Under the pieces are notes generated by a model. The model did no database searches, was not told where the DNA came from, and saw only the letters and a list, made by a program, of their open reading frames with translations. A stretch of DNA of 64,000 nucleotides from Macrolepiota albuminosa (Eukaryota > Basidiomycota > Agaricomycetes > Agaricales > Agaricaceae). A program made the translations under genes and the position numbers. The stretch covers positions 992,001-1,056,000 of the forward strand of contig JAMWFC010000090.1 in NCBI GenBank assembly GCA_027475525.1, in the 5' to 3' direction. Shown here in pieces: positions 1 through 10,605 of the stretch; the stretch's first letter is position 1, and the number at the start of each line of letters is the position of its first letter.

Positions 1-680
1 TGTGGTGATGATACAGCAGTGGTAGATGCCACTACCATTCACCTCTTACAACAAAGAGGATGGAGCCATCCAGACCCTGCAATTAATAGCCTTAGTAATG
101 GTTCCCCTAGATATAGAGTGTCAAGAAGGGTGCTCAACATTCTTCAAGATGAGGACAATGACCAATTTGAAGGTGAGGGAAGGCTGGCATTACAAAACCA
201 AAAGAAGTGCAAGGCATTGCCTAACCAATTGTCAACAAATTCCAAGCGACCCCGCAAGTCTCAAGCACAAATGTTACAGGAGGATGCAGCTCAATACATT
301 GATATGTCTACACCAGCAAAAAGGAGTAGCAGCAGTCTCAAGTACAAATGTTACAGGAGGATGCAGCTCAATACATTGATATGTCTACACCAGCAAAAAG
401 GAGTAGCAGCTGCACTAAGGTCATTTGACCAGTCTGCCATCATTGATGTGGGGAAGGGAGGAAAGTTACATTATATTTTTGTAAACTATAGTATTACAAA
501 AATGTAGCAATGTCTATCATAACAAAAAAAAATATTGTGCAATAATAAACCATCTATCTTAAACCATCCATCTTCACTTGTCTTCTGTTGCCTTCTATCT
601 CTCAGTAAGCTAACTGGATGATTGAGTCTGTTGCATTGGCAGCCAACTACTTTGAGAGTTGCTGCAAGCCTATCTTCTTA
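1..680. other. Unassigned leftmost stretch with one short open frame
   Basis: A plus-strand frame is open from about 19 to 507 and is rich in Lys, Ser and Gln. It has no motif I recognise, and much of its length comes from a 77 bp duplication inside it. Bases 510-680 show no coding signal. It may be the edge of a decayed repeat that starts outside the window. I assign no function. Confidence 0.3.
257..410. repeat. 77 bp tandem duplication (1 mismatch)
   Basis: Positions 257-333 repeat at 334-410 with an offset of exactly 77 and a single difference (C at 266, T at 343). It is one of twenty such duplications in the window and is probably an unmerged k=77 contig overlap. Confidence 0.9.
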
Positions 681-689
681 GGCCAAGGA

Positions 690-1375
690 GAGGGTCCTCA
701 GCAGGGACTAGCAGAGAGATAGAAGATAGTTGAGGAGGTGACAGAGATGTTTGTGTGGAAGACATCATGAGGATGTTTGTTGAAGTGGAAACAGAGCAAC
801 AGTAAGAGCAGATAAGTTAGCAGGAAGATGGGATTGGTCAGTGGCAAGGGCAGAGGTGTTACTAGTAGGAACAAATACATCAGCACTGGCAGGAGATTGG
901 TCAGCAGTGGAGTTAGGAGTAGGTTCTTTCTTTTCAGCAATGGGTCCAAGTCCACTGTGCCCTGTTAGATGCACTGCCACATCAGAATAGATGGAGATGT
1001 GAAGTCCACTCTGCAAAGTGTTAACCATATCTCAATCATTGCAGATCTGCTCTTCTGTCTGACAGATCATCCATTGTGGTCTGCAAGCATCTCACCCACA
1101 AGAGAAACATTGGTTTGCAGGGTTTCTATGCAGCCACTAAGCATGTCAACTTGAGTGTGGTAGCAACAGAAGAAGTCCTCAATACGCAGTAATCAGCTCT
1201 CCTCAGCCATGAAAAACCCATCCCACACCTGCATCCCAACATTCCACAATGCTTCCTGGAACCCATTCTCCATCCTGTCCAAATAGCTCTCTACCCTTGC
1301 CATCACACCAGCCCCAATGTTCTCACTGTGACTAGACTCCATTGCCTACTTCTTGCCCTTTTCCTTGACCAAAAG
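690..1375 (-). pseudogene. Decayed unrecognised coding remnant
   Basis: On the minus strand a Met-starting segment near 1342 (begins MESSHSENIGAG) runs about 50 residues to a stop. Similar-looking coding continues with stops and frame changes down to about 690. The composition (charged, helix-prone, no transmembrane run in the first part) looks like old coding sequence, not random DNA. I do not recognise a family. It may belong to a decayed transposon, since both flanks are repeats. Confidence 0.3.
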
Positions 1376-1743
1376 AGGATCCACTAAACAGTTGGAGATC
1401 GATGGTTGGGATGGACAGACGGACAGTTTTAATGGTCCCATAATTGGACTGGCTAGTTTATCTGCTAACTATTGGTTAGCTATTTGAGCAGGAAAGAGTT
1501 TCATACCATCATCACTCAATTGTCACTGACTTCAGTGGTTTTTTCCTCTTTCCTTTGTTGCCAGGCTTAATAGTTTTCTTGACAATCATTAGGCTGCATG
1601 TTCATTTGCAAATGAGCTAGCAGAGATCACATGCAGTGCTGCCCTTTGTCCTGACACACTGTAGCCAGTTACTTGCACAATATTGGCCAGGGGGATTGAT
1701 ATGCTGACCATCACAATGAGGTACTATCTTCAGATATCTCAGA

Positions 1744-2770
1744 GTAGGGCATCACAATAGTACATGCCATACGTTGTATGGGAGCTCGCATTGTGCCATA
1801 TCATACATGTCCAGCAGGGTCCACTACACTGTAGCAGAGCAGTCTCCACAGTGCTATAGAATACAGAGCTGCAAACATGTTACAATGTGCTGTATAACAC
1901 AGTCCAGTGGATCGATAAAAGACAGGTATATACATGCATATACAGGCCTGGCAGATGCCAGCAGACACTAGTGGACATCAATATGTGTCAGCGGCCACTA
2001 GTGGGCATCAGCCCACAAGTGAAAACCTCCTCCGGTGTTGGACATCATGGCATGAGTAAACCCTCCTCGAAGTTCTCCACTTCCCTCTCCTCTTTCTTCC
2101 TCCTTGCAATAACTCAAGGCTGCACACCTCCCCTTCCCTCCTTTTTCCACCTCTGACACCAGCATACATCCATAAAAGGGCTCTGCAGACTTATGTAAGC
2201 CACCAGCAAACATCCACGCAGACCTATGTCGATCTACTCAAATCTATGCAGGCCTATGCAAGCCTATGCAAGACACTAGCAGATATCTGCTGAGGCCTAT
2301 GCAGGCTCACAGGGGCTGGTTGGACCAAAAAAAAAAAAGTTACTCGACTTCTTGGCCCATACCTGTAGGGAGGAATTGAACCCCCAGCCTTGGGGAAGCA
2401 AGCCTCTAGCAACAGAACATACTGACAATTTAACCATTGCACCACAGGTCCGCTACTAACAAATAGAATCAAAGGTTGGAGAACACAATGAATGGCCATC
2501 CACCTATGTCTCTGCAGGTCTTCATATGGATATTTAGAGGTGGAAAAAGGGTGGCATACCTCTAAAAAGAATTTTTGGAGTTTAAAAGGGGTGTTGGCAT
2601 CATCTGCCATCAGCTGGCATCTGTCAGCATCTATTGACATCCATTGTACATCCATCAGCATCTGCTGGATATCTGCTGGTATTCATTGGCAACCTCCAGC
2701 ATTGTCTGGCATCATCTAGCATCAGGACAGGAGAGAAGGAAAGGGGGTACATGGGTGTCCACCGCATAGG
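1744..2770 (+). repeat. Left arm of a ~1 kb imperfect inverted repeat
   Basis: This arm, read forward, matches the reverse complement of about 3665-4741. Examples are 'agggcatcacaa' near 1747 against its complement near 4730, and the 'catcagg.caggagag' block near 2722 against 3700. The arms are diverged, with many substitutions and small indels, so they are old. A tRNA-like segment lies inside each arm. The arms could be two head-to-head copies of one dispersed element or a long foldback element. The spacer of about 0.9 kb holds a third tRNA-like segment. Confidence 0.75.
2362..2455 (-). repeat. tRNA-like (SINE-type) segment in left arm
   Basis: Read on the minus strand it begins TGTGGTGCAATGGTTAAA (A-box-like) and contains GGTTCAATTCC (B-box match at 2372-2382). 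The spacing is longer than in a normal tRNA. No clean acceptor pairing or anticodon loop is visible, so I read it as a Pol III-promoter head of a retroposed repeat and not as a working tRNA gene. Confidence 0.55.
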
Positions 2771-3124
2771 AGTCCAGCATACCCCTTCTGCCCTCTGTCA
2801 GTTTACTACAAGTAAAATGCTAGCATCATTAAGTTGATCTGTTCAAAACTCTAGAAATTACTGAAAAGAGATAGAATAGAAGAACTTGCATGTGTGTTTA
2901 TTGCAGTGCACATGACAAGTGATGATACACCAGGGCTGTCTATCTTTGTCACAAAGCCCAGCACAAAGGTAGCCCAGCCACAGTGTGTCATCAACTGGTC
3001 ACATGCACTGGAATGAACACATGCACAGATTCATCCATTCTATTCCTCTGCAGAAATCTCTGGAGTTTTGAATGAATTAAATTAATAATGCTAGCAGACA
3101 TTAGCGGCCTGCTGCTCTAATGTC

Positions 3125-3205
3125 CACTAGCAGGAGTTGAACCCACCTCTTGTCCATGATATGAAATATCAATTTATCAATATTCCATTGCACCACAGTT
3201 GCTTA
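3125..3205 (-). repeat. tRNA-like segment in the inverted-repeat spacer
   Basis: On the minus strand it carries the same A-box-like TGTGGTGCAATGG (3185-3198) and a B-box-like GGTTCAACTCC (3133-3143). It shares these boxes with the copies at 2362 and 4022, but the sequence between the boxes differs. This suggests a related but separate insertion of a tRNA-derived repeat. Confidence 0.5.
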
Positions 3206-3664
3206 CTATAAGTCAGTATGGGGTACATGTAGAGCAAAAATGGACTCATATAAAAACACACCATTAGATGCCATTAAGGTGGAGTAGGGGAAGTCAAACA
3301 TGCTGCTGTACACAATATTGAATATCAATATACAAATATTTTACTAAACTACTGGGACTGGTTGCACTGATGTCAGCTGGCTACATGCTGACATCCGTTA
3401 CCATCTGCTGGCATACCAGCAGACAGCAAACACTCACACACCTCCCTTCTGCTCTTCCTCCTTTTTTCTCTGCACTACCTCACATGCCACCCCTGTCTGC
3501 CACATGCACCCTGCTTCTCTCCTTCCCCCTGACCTGACATCCAATGTCTGCTATGTCTGCTGATGTGCCAGCGGACATCCACACTCCTCCCCTTCCTCCT
3601 TCCCCCTCTTTCTCCCCATCCCTATCCCTCTTCTGCCACCTTCCATGCTTTCTGAGATGCCACC

Positions 3665-4741
3665 CCATGTGGCAGATGCTCATGCATGCCCTCTTCTTCT
3701 CTCCTGCCCTGATGCTGGATGGTGCCAGATGATGCTAGGGGTTGCCAACAGATACTAGCAGATATCCAGCAGATGTCAATGGATGTACAACAGATGTTGA
3801 CAGATGCTGACAGATGCCAGCAGGTCCTGACAGCTGCTGACAAACTCCAATAGATGCCAGCCTGATGGCAGATGATGCCAATGCCCCTTTCAAGCCACGA
3901 AAACTCTTTTGGGGAGTATGTCACTCCCCTTCTACCTCTAAATATCCATACAGGGACTTGCAGGACATAAGTGGGCAGCCATTCATTGTGTTATTCAACT
4001 CTTGATTCTATCTATTAGTAACAGACCTGTGGTGCAACAGTTAAATTGTCAGTGCGTTCTGTTGCTGGAGACTTCTCCAAGGCCAGGAGTTTGATTCCTC
4101 CTCACAGGCATAGGGCCAAGAGGACAAGTTACCCTTTTTTTTTGGTCCAACCAGCCTCTGTGAGCATGCATAGGCCTCTGTGGATGTCTACTGGTGCCCT
4201 GCGCAGGCCTGCATGGGCCTGCATAGGTTTGGGTGGGTTTACGTAGGTCTGCATGAATATCTGCTGGTGGCTTGTATAGGCCTGCATAGGTCTGCGGGGC
4301 CCTTTTGTGGACATATACTGGCATTGGGGGTGGGAAAAGGAGGGAAGAGGAGATGTGCAGCCTCAAGTTGTTGCAGGGAGGAAGAGAGAGGGGAGGAAAG
4401 TGGGAAACCTCAAGGAGAGTTTACTTATTCCATGACGTTTGCCAACAGAGGAGGTTTTCACTCATGGGCTGATGCCCACTGGTGGCCACTGATGCATGTT
4501 GATGTCTACTAGTGTCTGCTGGCATCTACTGGGCCTGCATGCATATGTGTGTGCCCATCTTTCATTGATCTACTAGACCATATCATACAGCACATTGTAA
4601 CATATCCACAGCTCTGTATTCTACAGCACTGTGGGGACTGCTCTACTACAGTGTAGCAGACTCTGCTAGACATGTATGGTATAGCACAAAGCAAGCTCCT
4701 GTACAACATATGACATGTACCATTGTGATGCCCTACCCTAG
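3665..4741 (-). repeat. Right arm of the ~1 kb inverted repeat
   Basis: This is the reverse-complement partner of 1744-2770. The open frames in the two arms give similar conceptual peptides (a run ending DASRH in both), which reflects shared ancestry of the repeat and not a conserved gene. No intact coding sequence is present. Confidence 0.75.
4022..4110 (+). repeat. tRNA-like (SINE-type) segment in right arm
   Basis: The plus strand reads CCTGTGGTGCAACAGTTAAA (A-box-like, from 4026) and AGTTTGATTCC (B-box-like, 4088-4098). It is the inverted partner of 2362-2455 and keeps the same spacing. It is probably a decayed tRNA-derived head. Confidence 0.5.
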
Positions 4742-5091
4742 AAACAAAGGCTAACCAGATTCCTGACAAGAGAGTTGTGATCTGGAGGATAGCTCTGGAT
4801 GGGATATCCCAATGCTGTTGATGTCACAGTACTGAGAGTTTCCAACAAGCAGCAATACTGTAACAAGTAGCCTGCTTATGTGGGGCCCATAACCTGTTGA
4901 AACTAGTAAACACATAAGTGAGGGTGCTTGTAGGTAGCTGTACAAATATATAGGAGATGTGTGAGAGAAAGCAGAGTTATTTGATAGGGTTGAGACAAAG
5001 CAGAGCCATTGGCCTTTGGTGGCCTTTTTGTCATGTTTGCTGTATATCACCTATATCACATCATCACATGCCAACATAAGTTACTTACCCT

Positions 5092-5197
5092 CAGGTGAGT
5101 AGTTATTATGATATTGTCAGTACATACTCTAATATACTTTGGATCTCCCTCTGCCAGCTGTGTGACTGAGCCACAGCCTCTAGAGGTTGCCCTTACA
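5092..5197 (+). repeat. Fragment of a Ty3 LTR (3' end)
   Basis: About 105 bp match 41772-41877, the 3' end of the LTR of the Ty3 element at 37.7-41.9 kb. I count two differences, both T here against C there. It ends in CTTACA, the LTR terminus. No rest of the LTR is visible to the left, so it is a truncated solo remnant. Confidence 0.8.
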
Positions 5198-5647
5198 AGT
5201 CTCAGCAAAAATATAGCTCCAGAACATCCTCATAAATACACAGAAAAGTACAGAACAACAAGCAGGGACCAGCTCAAACTATCAGCTCAACAATAGTCCA
5301 ACCACTGTTATGGAGAGGCAAAGCATGGGAGCTGGCAGAGAAGATGAAATGGGATTAATTTGTGATGATCTAGATCAAGATCAGATCTGACAATGCTCAA
5401 TTTGACATGACTGAAAGGGGAAAGGGAAAGAAGCATGGAGGGATGTCAAAAGAAGCATGGAATGCAGAGAAGTGCTAAAAGGGGAAAGAAGGATCTATGA
5501 ATGAGATCATGCTAAATGGAGCAGAAGCAAATGGAGAAGTGGCAATCAGAAACATCCAGATGAATGGTGGAACAAAAAACTGAATAGTGGCACCAAAACA
5601 GGCCTCCCAAAAGGGAGATTGGACTGTCAAATATGTTCTGGAGGCTG

Positions 5648-5802
5648 AGGAGTTTACAACAAAGAGTCATGTGTAGCTAGTGGTCTGTGCACCAGAAAAA
5701 CAGTATAAATAGCCCAAGTTTAGTAGGAGTTTACAACAAAGAGTCATGTGTAGCTAGTGGTCTGTGCACCAGAAAAACAGTATAAATAGCCCAAGTTTAG
5801 TA
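5648..5802. repeat. 77 bp tandem duplication
   Basis: Positions 5648-5725 are identical to 5725-5802, an offset of 77. It lies in non-coding DNA and belongs to the k=77 overlap series. Confidence 0.95.
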
Positions 5803-6167
5803 AAGAATAGACAGGCAATTGATAGGCAAAGGCTTGGTGATTTCCAGGGAGTGAATTGCTTAGGTTGGAGTTTGTTGAAAACCTCTGCTTTTGGGAATAT
5901 TATTGAAAGCATTCAAAACAATAATATCTCATTTCATCATCAAAGTCAGTGTGAATTGAAAGTGACATTCTACACTATCAAGCCCCAGAACTATCAGTAC
6001 TATTTGCAGCCAAGTACTACAATATATATATGTGATATCAGTATATTATGGGTAGGTAGAATAAAATTAATTAATTGGTGAATAAAGTATCAGATGCTTA
6101 CAGTGACCACTGGCATTTAACAGGTGTAATCTTGTTCATGTTATAAAACAGACCATGTATGTATAAA

Positions 6168-6265
6168 CCTAAGTAGATCAAGTAAGCTTAAATCCTCAGT
6201 CTCATATAATCGACTATATTTTCACTGTACCTAAGTAGATCAAGTAAGCTTAAATCCTCAGTCTT
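6168..6265 (+). repeat. 62 bp-period direct repeat
   Basis: The block starting CCTAAGTAGATCAAGTAAGC at 6168 recurs at 6230, followed by the same 'ttaaatcctcagtct'. The period is 62 and the copies differ afterwards. It is therefore not part of the 77 bp series and looks like a genuine local duplication. Confidence 0.7.
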
Positions 6266-6279
6266 GTATAATTGACTAA

Positions 6280-6735
6280 GGATTTAGTCTGTCTAGAGTG
6301 CGTAAATATAAGTATCTGTGGAACAATGGTCATTGTCAAAGCTTTCAGTGCAGAGGCCATATCAAAGCTTCTAGCACAGTGGCCATCCGACAAAGGGAGT
6401 ATGTGTGGTGGCACTTTACTCATTCGTTGTTTGTCCAACAGTTCACAACTACATTCCCTCATGTATCAAATGCCAATGCAACAAGAGTTCTACTAAGAAG
6501 CCTGTCGGTCTGTTACACCCTCTGCCTGTTCCTGAGGCCAGATTCGTTTCTGTGACTTTGAACTTTGTTGGCCCCCTGCAATTGGGTGAAGGGTTTGACC
6601 AGTTTTATTCAATGACGTGTCGTGCCGGTGCAGATGTTCAGATTTCTCCATGTAGTTCCAACCAGACAGGGGAAGAATTCGCGCACATTTTTTTTAAGAC
6701 TGGTATTGTGAAAACGGTCTGCTTCATGAAATTAT
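6280..6735 (+). pseudogene. Ty3 integrase remnant (zinc-binding part to start of core)
   Basis: Plus-strand frames give a run typical of Ty3 integrases: an 'IRQREYVWW' zinc-domain stretch, the CIKCQCNKS Cys pair, the linker 'GLLHPLPVPEARF', then 'SVTLNFVGPL', where the first catalytic Asp of the core (usually TLDFVGP) reads Asn. The frame shifts once between the zinc part and the core. Similarity stops near 6735, before the second catalytic Asp. It is an isolated, decayed fragment without LTRs. Confidence 0.75.
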
Positions 6736-6900
6736 TACAGAACATTCACCTCTAGTATGAGGGAACTTAGTACAGCCCTTTTCAAACCTTCGAATGATCA
6801 AATGATAATCCATCTTCGTTGAGATGCGGAGTCACACGGCTGTTTTCTACCGTGTGACACAATGAGGATGACTGTGATGTGATAGAAATCAGACTTGAAT

Positions 6901-7429
6901 CTACATGGAAAGAGTACGACAAACCGGCTGACTCTTACAGATCCGTTGGAGAGGAATTGTACTTTCTTGTTGAGACACATTGTTGGCAACACTGGATCCT
7001 CTCACAAAATTGCGAGAGTTCAAGTTCGCTAACAGAGTGCTGAAGTAGATTGAACCAAGTGGATAATCAAACATAACGAAGTGTAGGGTAGTTGGAAATA
7101 CTACGACCTGTGAGATCAAAAATGAAAAAAAAGAAAAGAAAAACACAGTTATTCAGGAAAGAAAGATTGAGTAATGAGACATACCAATACGAGCATAATA
7201 ATAGAGAGAACGGCCGTCAATGACCCGGTAGTGACTGTGACAACCATTAAACGCGAGATCATACGTCTGGTAGTGTACGAAGAATGGTTGGAATTTTGAA
7301 CAACTGATGGAAGTGAAATCAACATAAATACCTGCCAAAGTGACTCTTTCTTTGAATGAGATACACCATAGCAACTGCTATGCAAAGGTCCACGAACGCT
7401 GAGACTCCGCGGTTTGTGATATTGAAACC
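6901..7429 (-). CDS. DUF6534-family membrane protein, C-terminal exons
   Basis: Three minus-strand exons fit. 7429-7332 gives VSAFVDLCIAVAMVYLIQR. 7269-7185 gives RMISRLMVVTVTTGSLTAVL. 7107-6901 gives FDYPLGSIYFSTLLANLNSR and ends at a stop. The introns (7331-7270 and 7184-7108) have GTATTT/GTATGT donors and CAG acceptors, and both junctions keep phase. The order (a helix with basic end, R-M-I..LM..T..TG.LT..., then Y..LG.IY..SLLA.LN.R) is that of DUF6534 proteins, multi-pass membrane proteins of unknown function common in Agaricomycetes. A preceding exon may cover about 7544-7505. I could not resolve the N-terminal half, so the gene may be broken upstream. Confidence 0.6.
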
Positions 7430-7545
7430 CTAAAAGTTTCTTTCAGCCCACAAAATAAAGAAACAACGTTTCAAAATAGTACAGACAACCTGACGGGATT
7501 GCCCGAGAACAGCTACTGGTTGTCCATAACTGAAACAAAAGTAAG

Positions 7546-9235
7546 TGTGTTATCAGAATTGGTTATTATAGAATTACCTGTATGCTATGTATACTAATGC
7601 AATGGTCAGGTAAAGGACAAACGAGGAAAAGGTAACAACAAGGCATACCAATCATGAACACTGTGATGATGTAGTCGTGAACAACGGAGGACACAAGGGA
7701 AGGTGAGACTGACCTATCTGTGCTATAACTAGGAGCGACTAGCATATGATGTCAATTTTAGGCCCTGTATGAGAAGGTCGACTTACCAGCAAGGCTAGAG
7801 CTCCCAGCATTAATTTTGACTTTATCCCTCGAAACACGGTCATCGAAACTAATAGTAGATCAATGCATATATCTCAAGACGGAAAATCTTAACCCACATT
7901 TGTAGATACGGCGAATGAAGTAAAACTGAACAATTACGGCCATGGTAAACTAGATCGGTGGCGCGAATCAAATTTGGAATATTTCTTGGGTAACTTGTTG
8001 ACTTGCCTCAACCCAGATGTGGTGTACCAATTCCCTAAAATTGCCGTTGACTGCCGGCTATCTGAGTCCCAAGACAAAATACATACGGTTGGATTTGAAC
8101 GACGTTTTCAATGTTACCGTATTGTAGAATCAATGCTGGCCAGTCTTTTGACCCGATCAGCGAGACATCGCAGATCTAACATGTCGACTAACTCGATTTC
8201 AGGATCAAAATCTCATTAACGGTGTCAAAGACCCTAGCAATCCTAAGTATGATGATTTAACTGGATCTCTGCCATACCAAAGGAAGGCAAGCTAATTCGT
8301 TTTCAAAGGAACGTAAGAACGGACAACTGGCAAAACAAATGAACATACCACAGCCTTTAAAAATGCTGAATCATGTTCCGAGCTGGGTCATAGTCAGTAA
8401 GACGCACTCCTCACGCTTGAGGACACACTTCATGTAGAATATGAATCTAGCAAGTGACGATTAGAGATATTCTACAAATTTTAGACTACGCACAGTTGAA
8501 GACATGATACGCCCCATACAGCGCTTGACAAGAAGGATCCGATGAGGATATAACCATAGACATCCTGTATGTTGGGGAAAGCCGTGGCATCGATTTGGTT
8601 GCCCATATTCAACGATATGGACATGTCTGTCTTGAGAATACTTTATATGTGAATGACCCAGGAATAACGTGATTCTTTCTGACCCAATGCAGAAGGACAA
8701 GCGAGGCATTGGTGGACACAGGTGTCACAAACGCGCAAATGGGAACATGACGTAAATCTAAAGGGGTTTAATCGCATCGACTTCTGAAGGATTATCTCCT
8801 TTGAAATTCTGAGGTCTTAGAGCTTTGATGCAGTAGGGGAGGTTTCAAAGAGAATGTTAAACCTTCTCAGCATTCCTATAGATGATAGTCATAGTAGTTC
8901 CCTATGAAAGTTTTGAAAGATAATGCCAATTATCGGCGTGGACGTCTGTTGATATTCCAGAAAGATGTGATTGACATGCAACCAATTGAAGGCCGTGCAA
9001 TCAACGTGGAAAGGACCAAAAAGAGTACATAGTACAAATGGACTTAGAGGGAGATTGTAAAACGTTGACAGATCTATCAAAAGATTGTCCGACGGCACCC
9101 CTGACGTTCCACAGTCTTGATGGAAGTTGTGATTAAGAGGTATTCGTAGAACTGCAAGTGCCTGGGGACCCGACATTATAGGTCTTGGGTATAGATCTTC
9201 TTGGTCAATATCCACCAACCCCTCTAACTAGAGTA
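7546..9235 (-). other. Coding-like but unresolved stretch upstream of DUF6534 exons
   Basis: Base composition is more even here than in the surrounding AT-rich DNA. Minus-strand open segments at about 8461-8709 and 8889-9218 have protein-like composition. They could be 5' exons of the DUF6534 gene or of a separate host gene, but I find no recognisable motif and no convincing splice chain. I make no functional call. Confidence 0.25.
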
Positions 9236-9239
9236 CTAT

Positions 9240-10600
9240 GATTTCAGTAGTCCTTTGTTGAATGAATGAATATCTGAAAACTTCCCAGGAGGCCGGCAGC
9301 TGCCATCAACGTTGACAGATGATCTGTCAACGTCACTCGTGACTACCGGATTGTTGAGAATTATCAAATGGTCACCACACATACTATCACATGTAATGGG
9401 TTGCAAAATGTGGTTTCTTACAAGATATAGATGTCTGTATCTCTGATTCTTCTGTACTCAAGTTCAATAATACTAGTCTCCCTGGGATCTCAAAATTTTG
9501 GGTGAATTAAATGCACCCTTCTATGGTGATTGCTTGATCATTAAGTAGAAATATACATCTTTCAGAAAGACTGTTTCCAGTTTTAATCTCTATGTTATTT
9601 TTTCACTCCAGATATTAAGTATAGGTTGAATATACTACTGAGCAAGTCTACTGTAAGCTTTTTGGTGCCTTGTGCAGCTGGAGGGACCTGTAAAGGATGA
9701 ATTTCTGTTTGACATGATAATCTGTGATTTCACTCTGACAAAATTGATGAGAATTTAAAGTCTGCTGAATTGAGTTGTGACATGGTTTGTTTAATGCATT
9801 TCTCAGATGTAGTGTAGTGCACTATGTGGCCACAGCCACATAGCTTTTAGTTAGTAGAATTAGATAAAATTATATTATATTTATTATAATTAATTTTATT
9901 TACATTATTATCAGTACTTACTTAGATGCTGCTTATTAAGCAGCTTATTTTTGTGTCAAACTACATAGTCAATAGACTAGACTGGTCTGATTCTGTGCAG
10001 TGTGACCGCTAAGTGCTCTCAAATCTGTAACTTCATTACATTTTTTTTGAATCTGCCAGCTAGGATCTATTGCCTAGCATCTGATGTCTGTCAGTTGCAG
10101 AGTTCTCTGACAGAACTCTATCAACTTTTCAAGCTTCTTGCACAGCCACACCATGCAAATTTTAGATAAAGTATTGATGAGTAACCCTGTACCTACAGTT
10201 ACTACAAACAGTGGGTGCAATGCTCACAACCTACAGGGTGACCTGGTAGACACACAGGATGTGCAGGCATCCATTGTGGGCCAGGCAGGGCTCAAGGCTT
10301 GAAATCAAGGTCAGAGCACCAATCTGTCCAGAAATGAGAATGAGATCCAGAGAGCTGAGAGCTCACATCATGAGGGCCAGCAACAGCTGCAGGATAAAAT
10401 ACCAGGGGAATCAACTCTCCTAGTCACACAGCTAGCAGGAGGACCCCAATAGTCTAGCTGACTGGCTTTCAAAGGGCCTCCTGACAAGGCCAGGCAGTCA
10501 ACAGGTGCCCTGGGTGCCTTGGAGGTCACCAACTTGTCAGTACGGGCTGGGGGATATATACTCCTGAACTAGAGGACTGGGGCCAGATGGGTTGCAGTAG
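9240..10600. other. AT-rich non-coding stretch
   Basis: No open frame of note and no repeat that I can match elsewhere in the window. The right part leads into the gag remnant that starts at 10606, so 10.2-10.6 kb may be its leader. I cannot identify an LTR end. Confidence 0.3.
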
Positions 10601-10605
10601 GCTCG

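Noticed and set aside
2362..4110. Functional tRNA genes
   Set aside because: A and B boxes are visible, but there is no acceptor stem pairing or anticodon arm, and the segments sit in diverged repeats.
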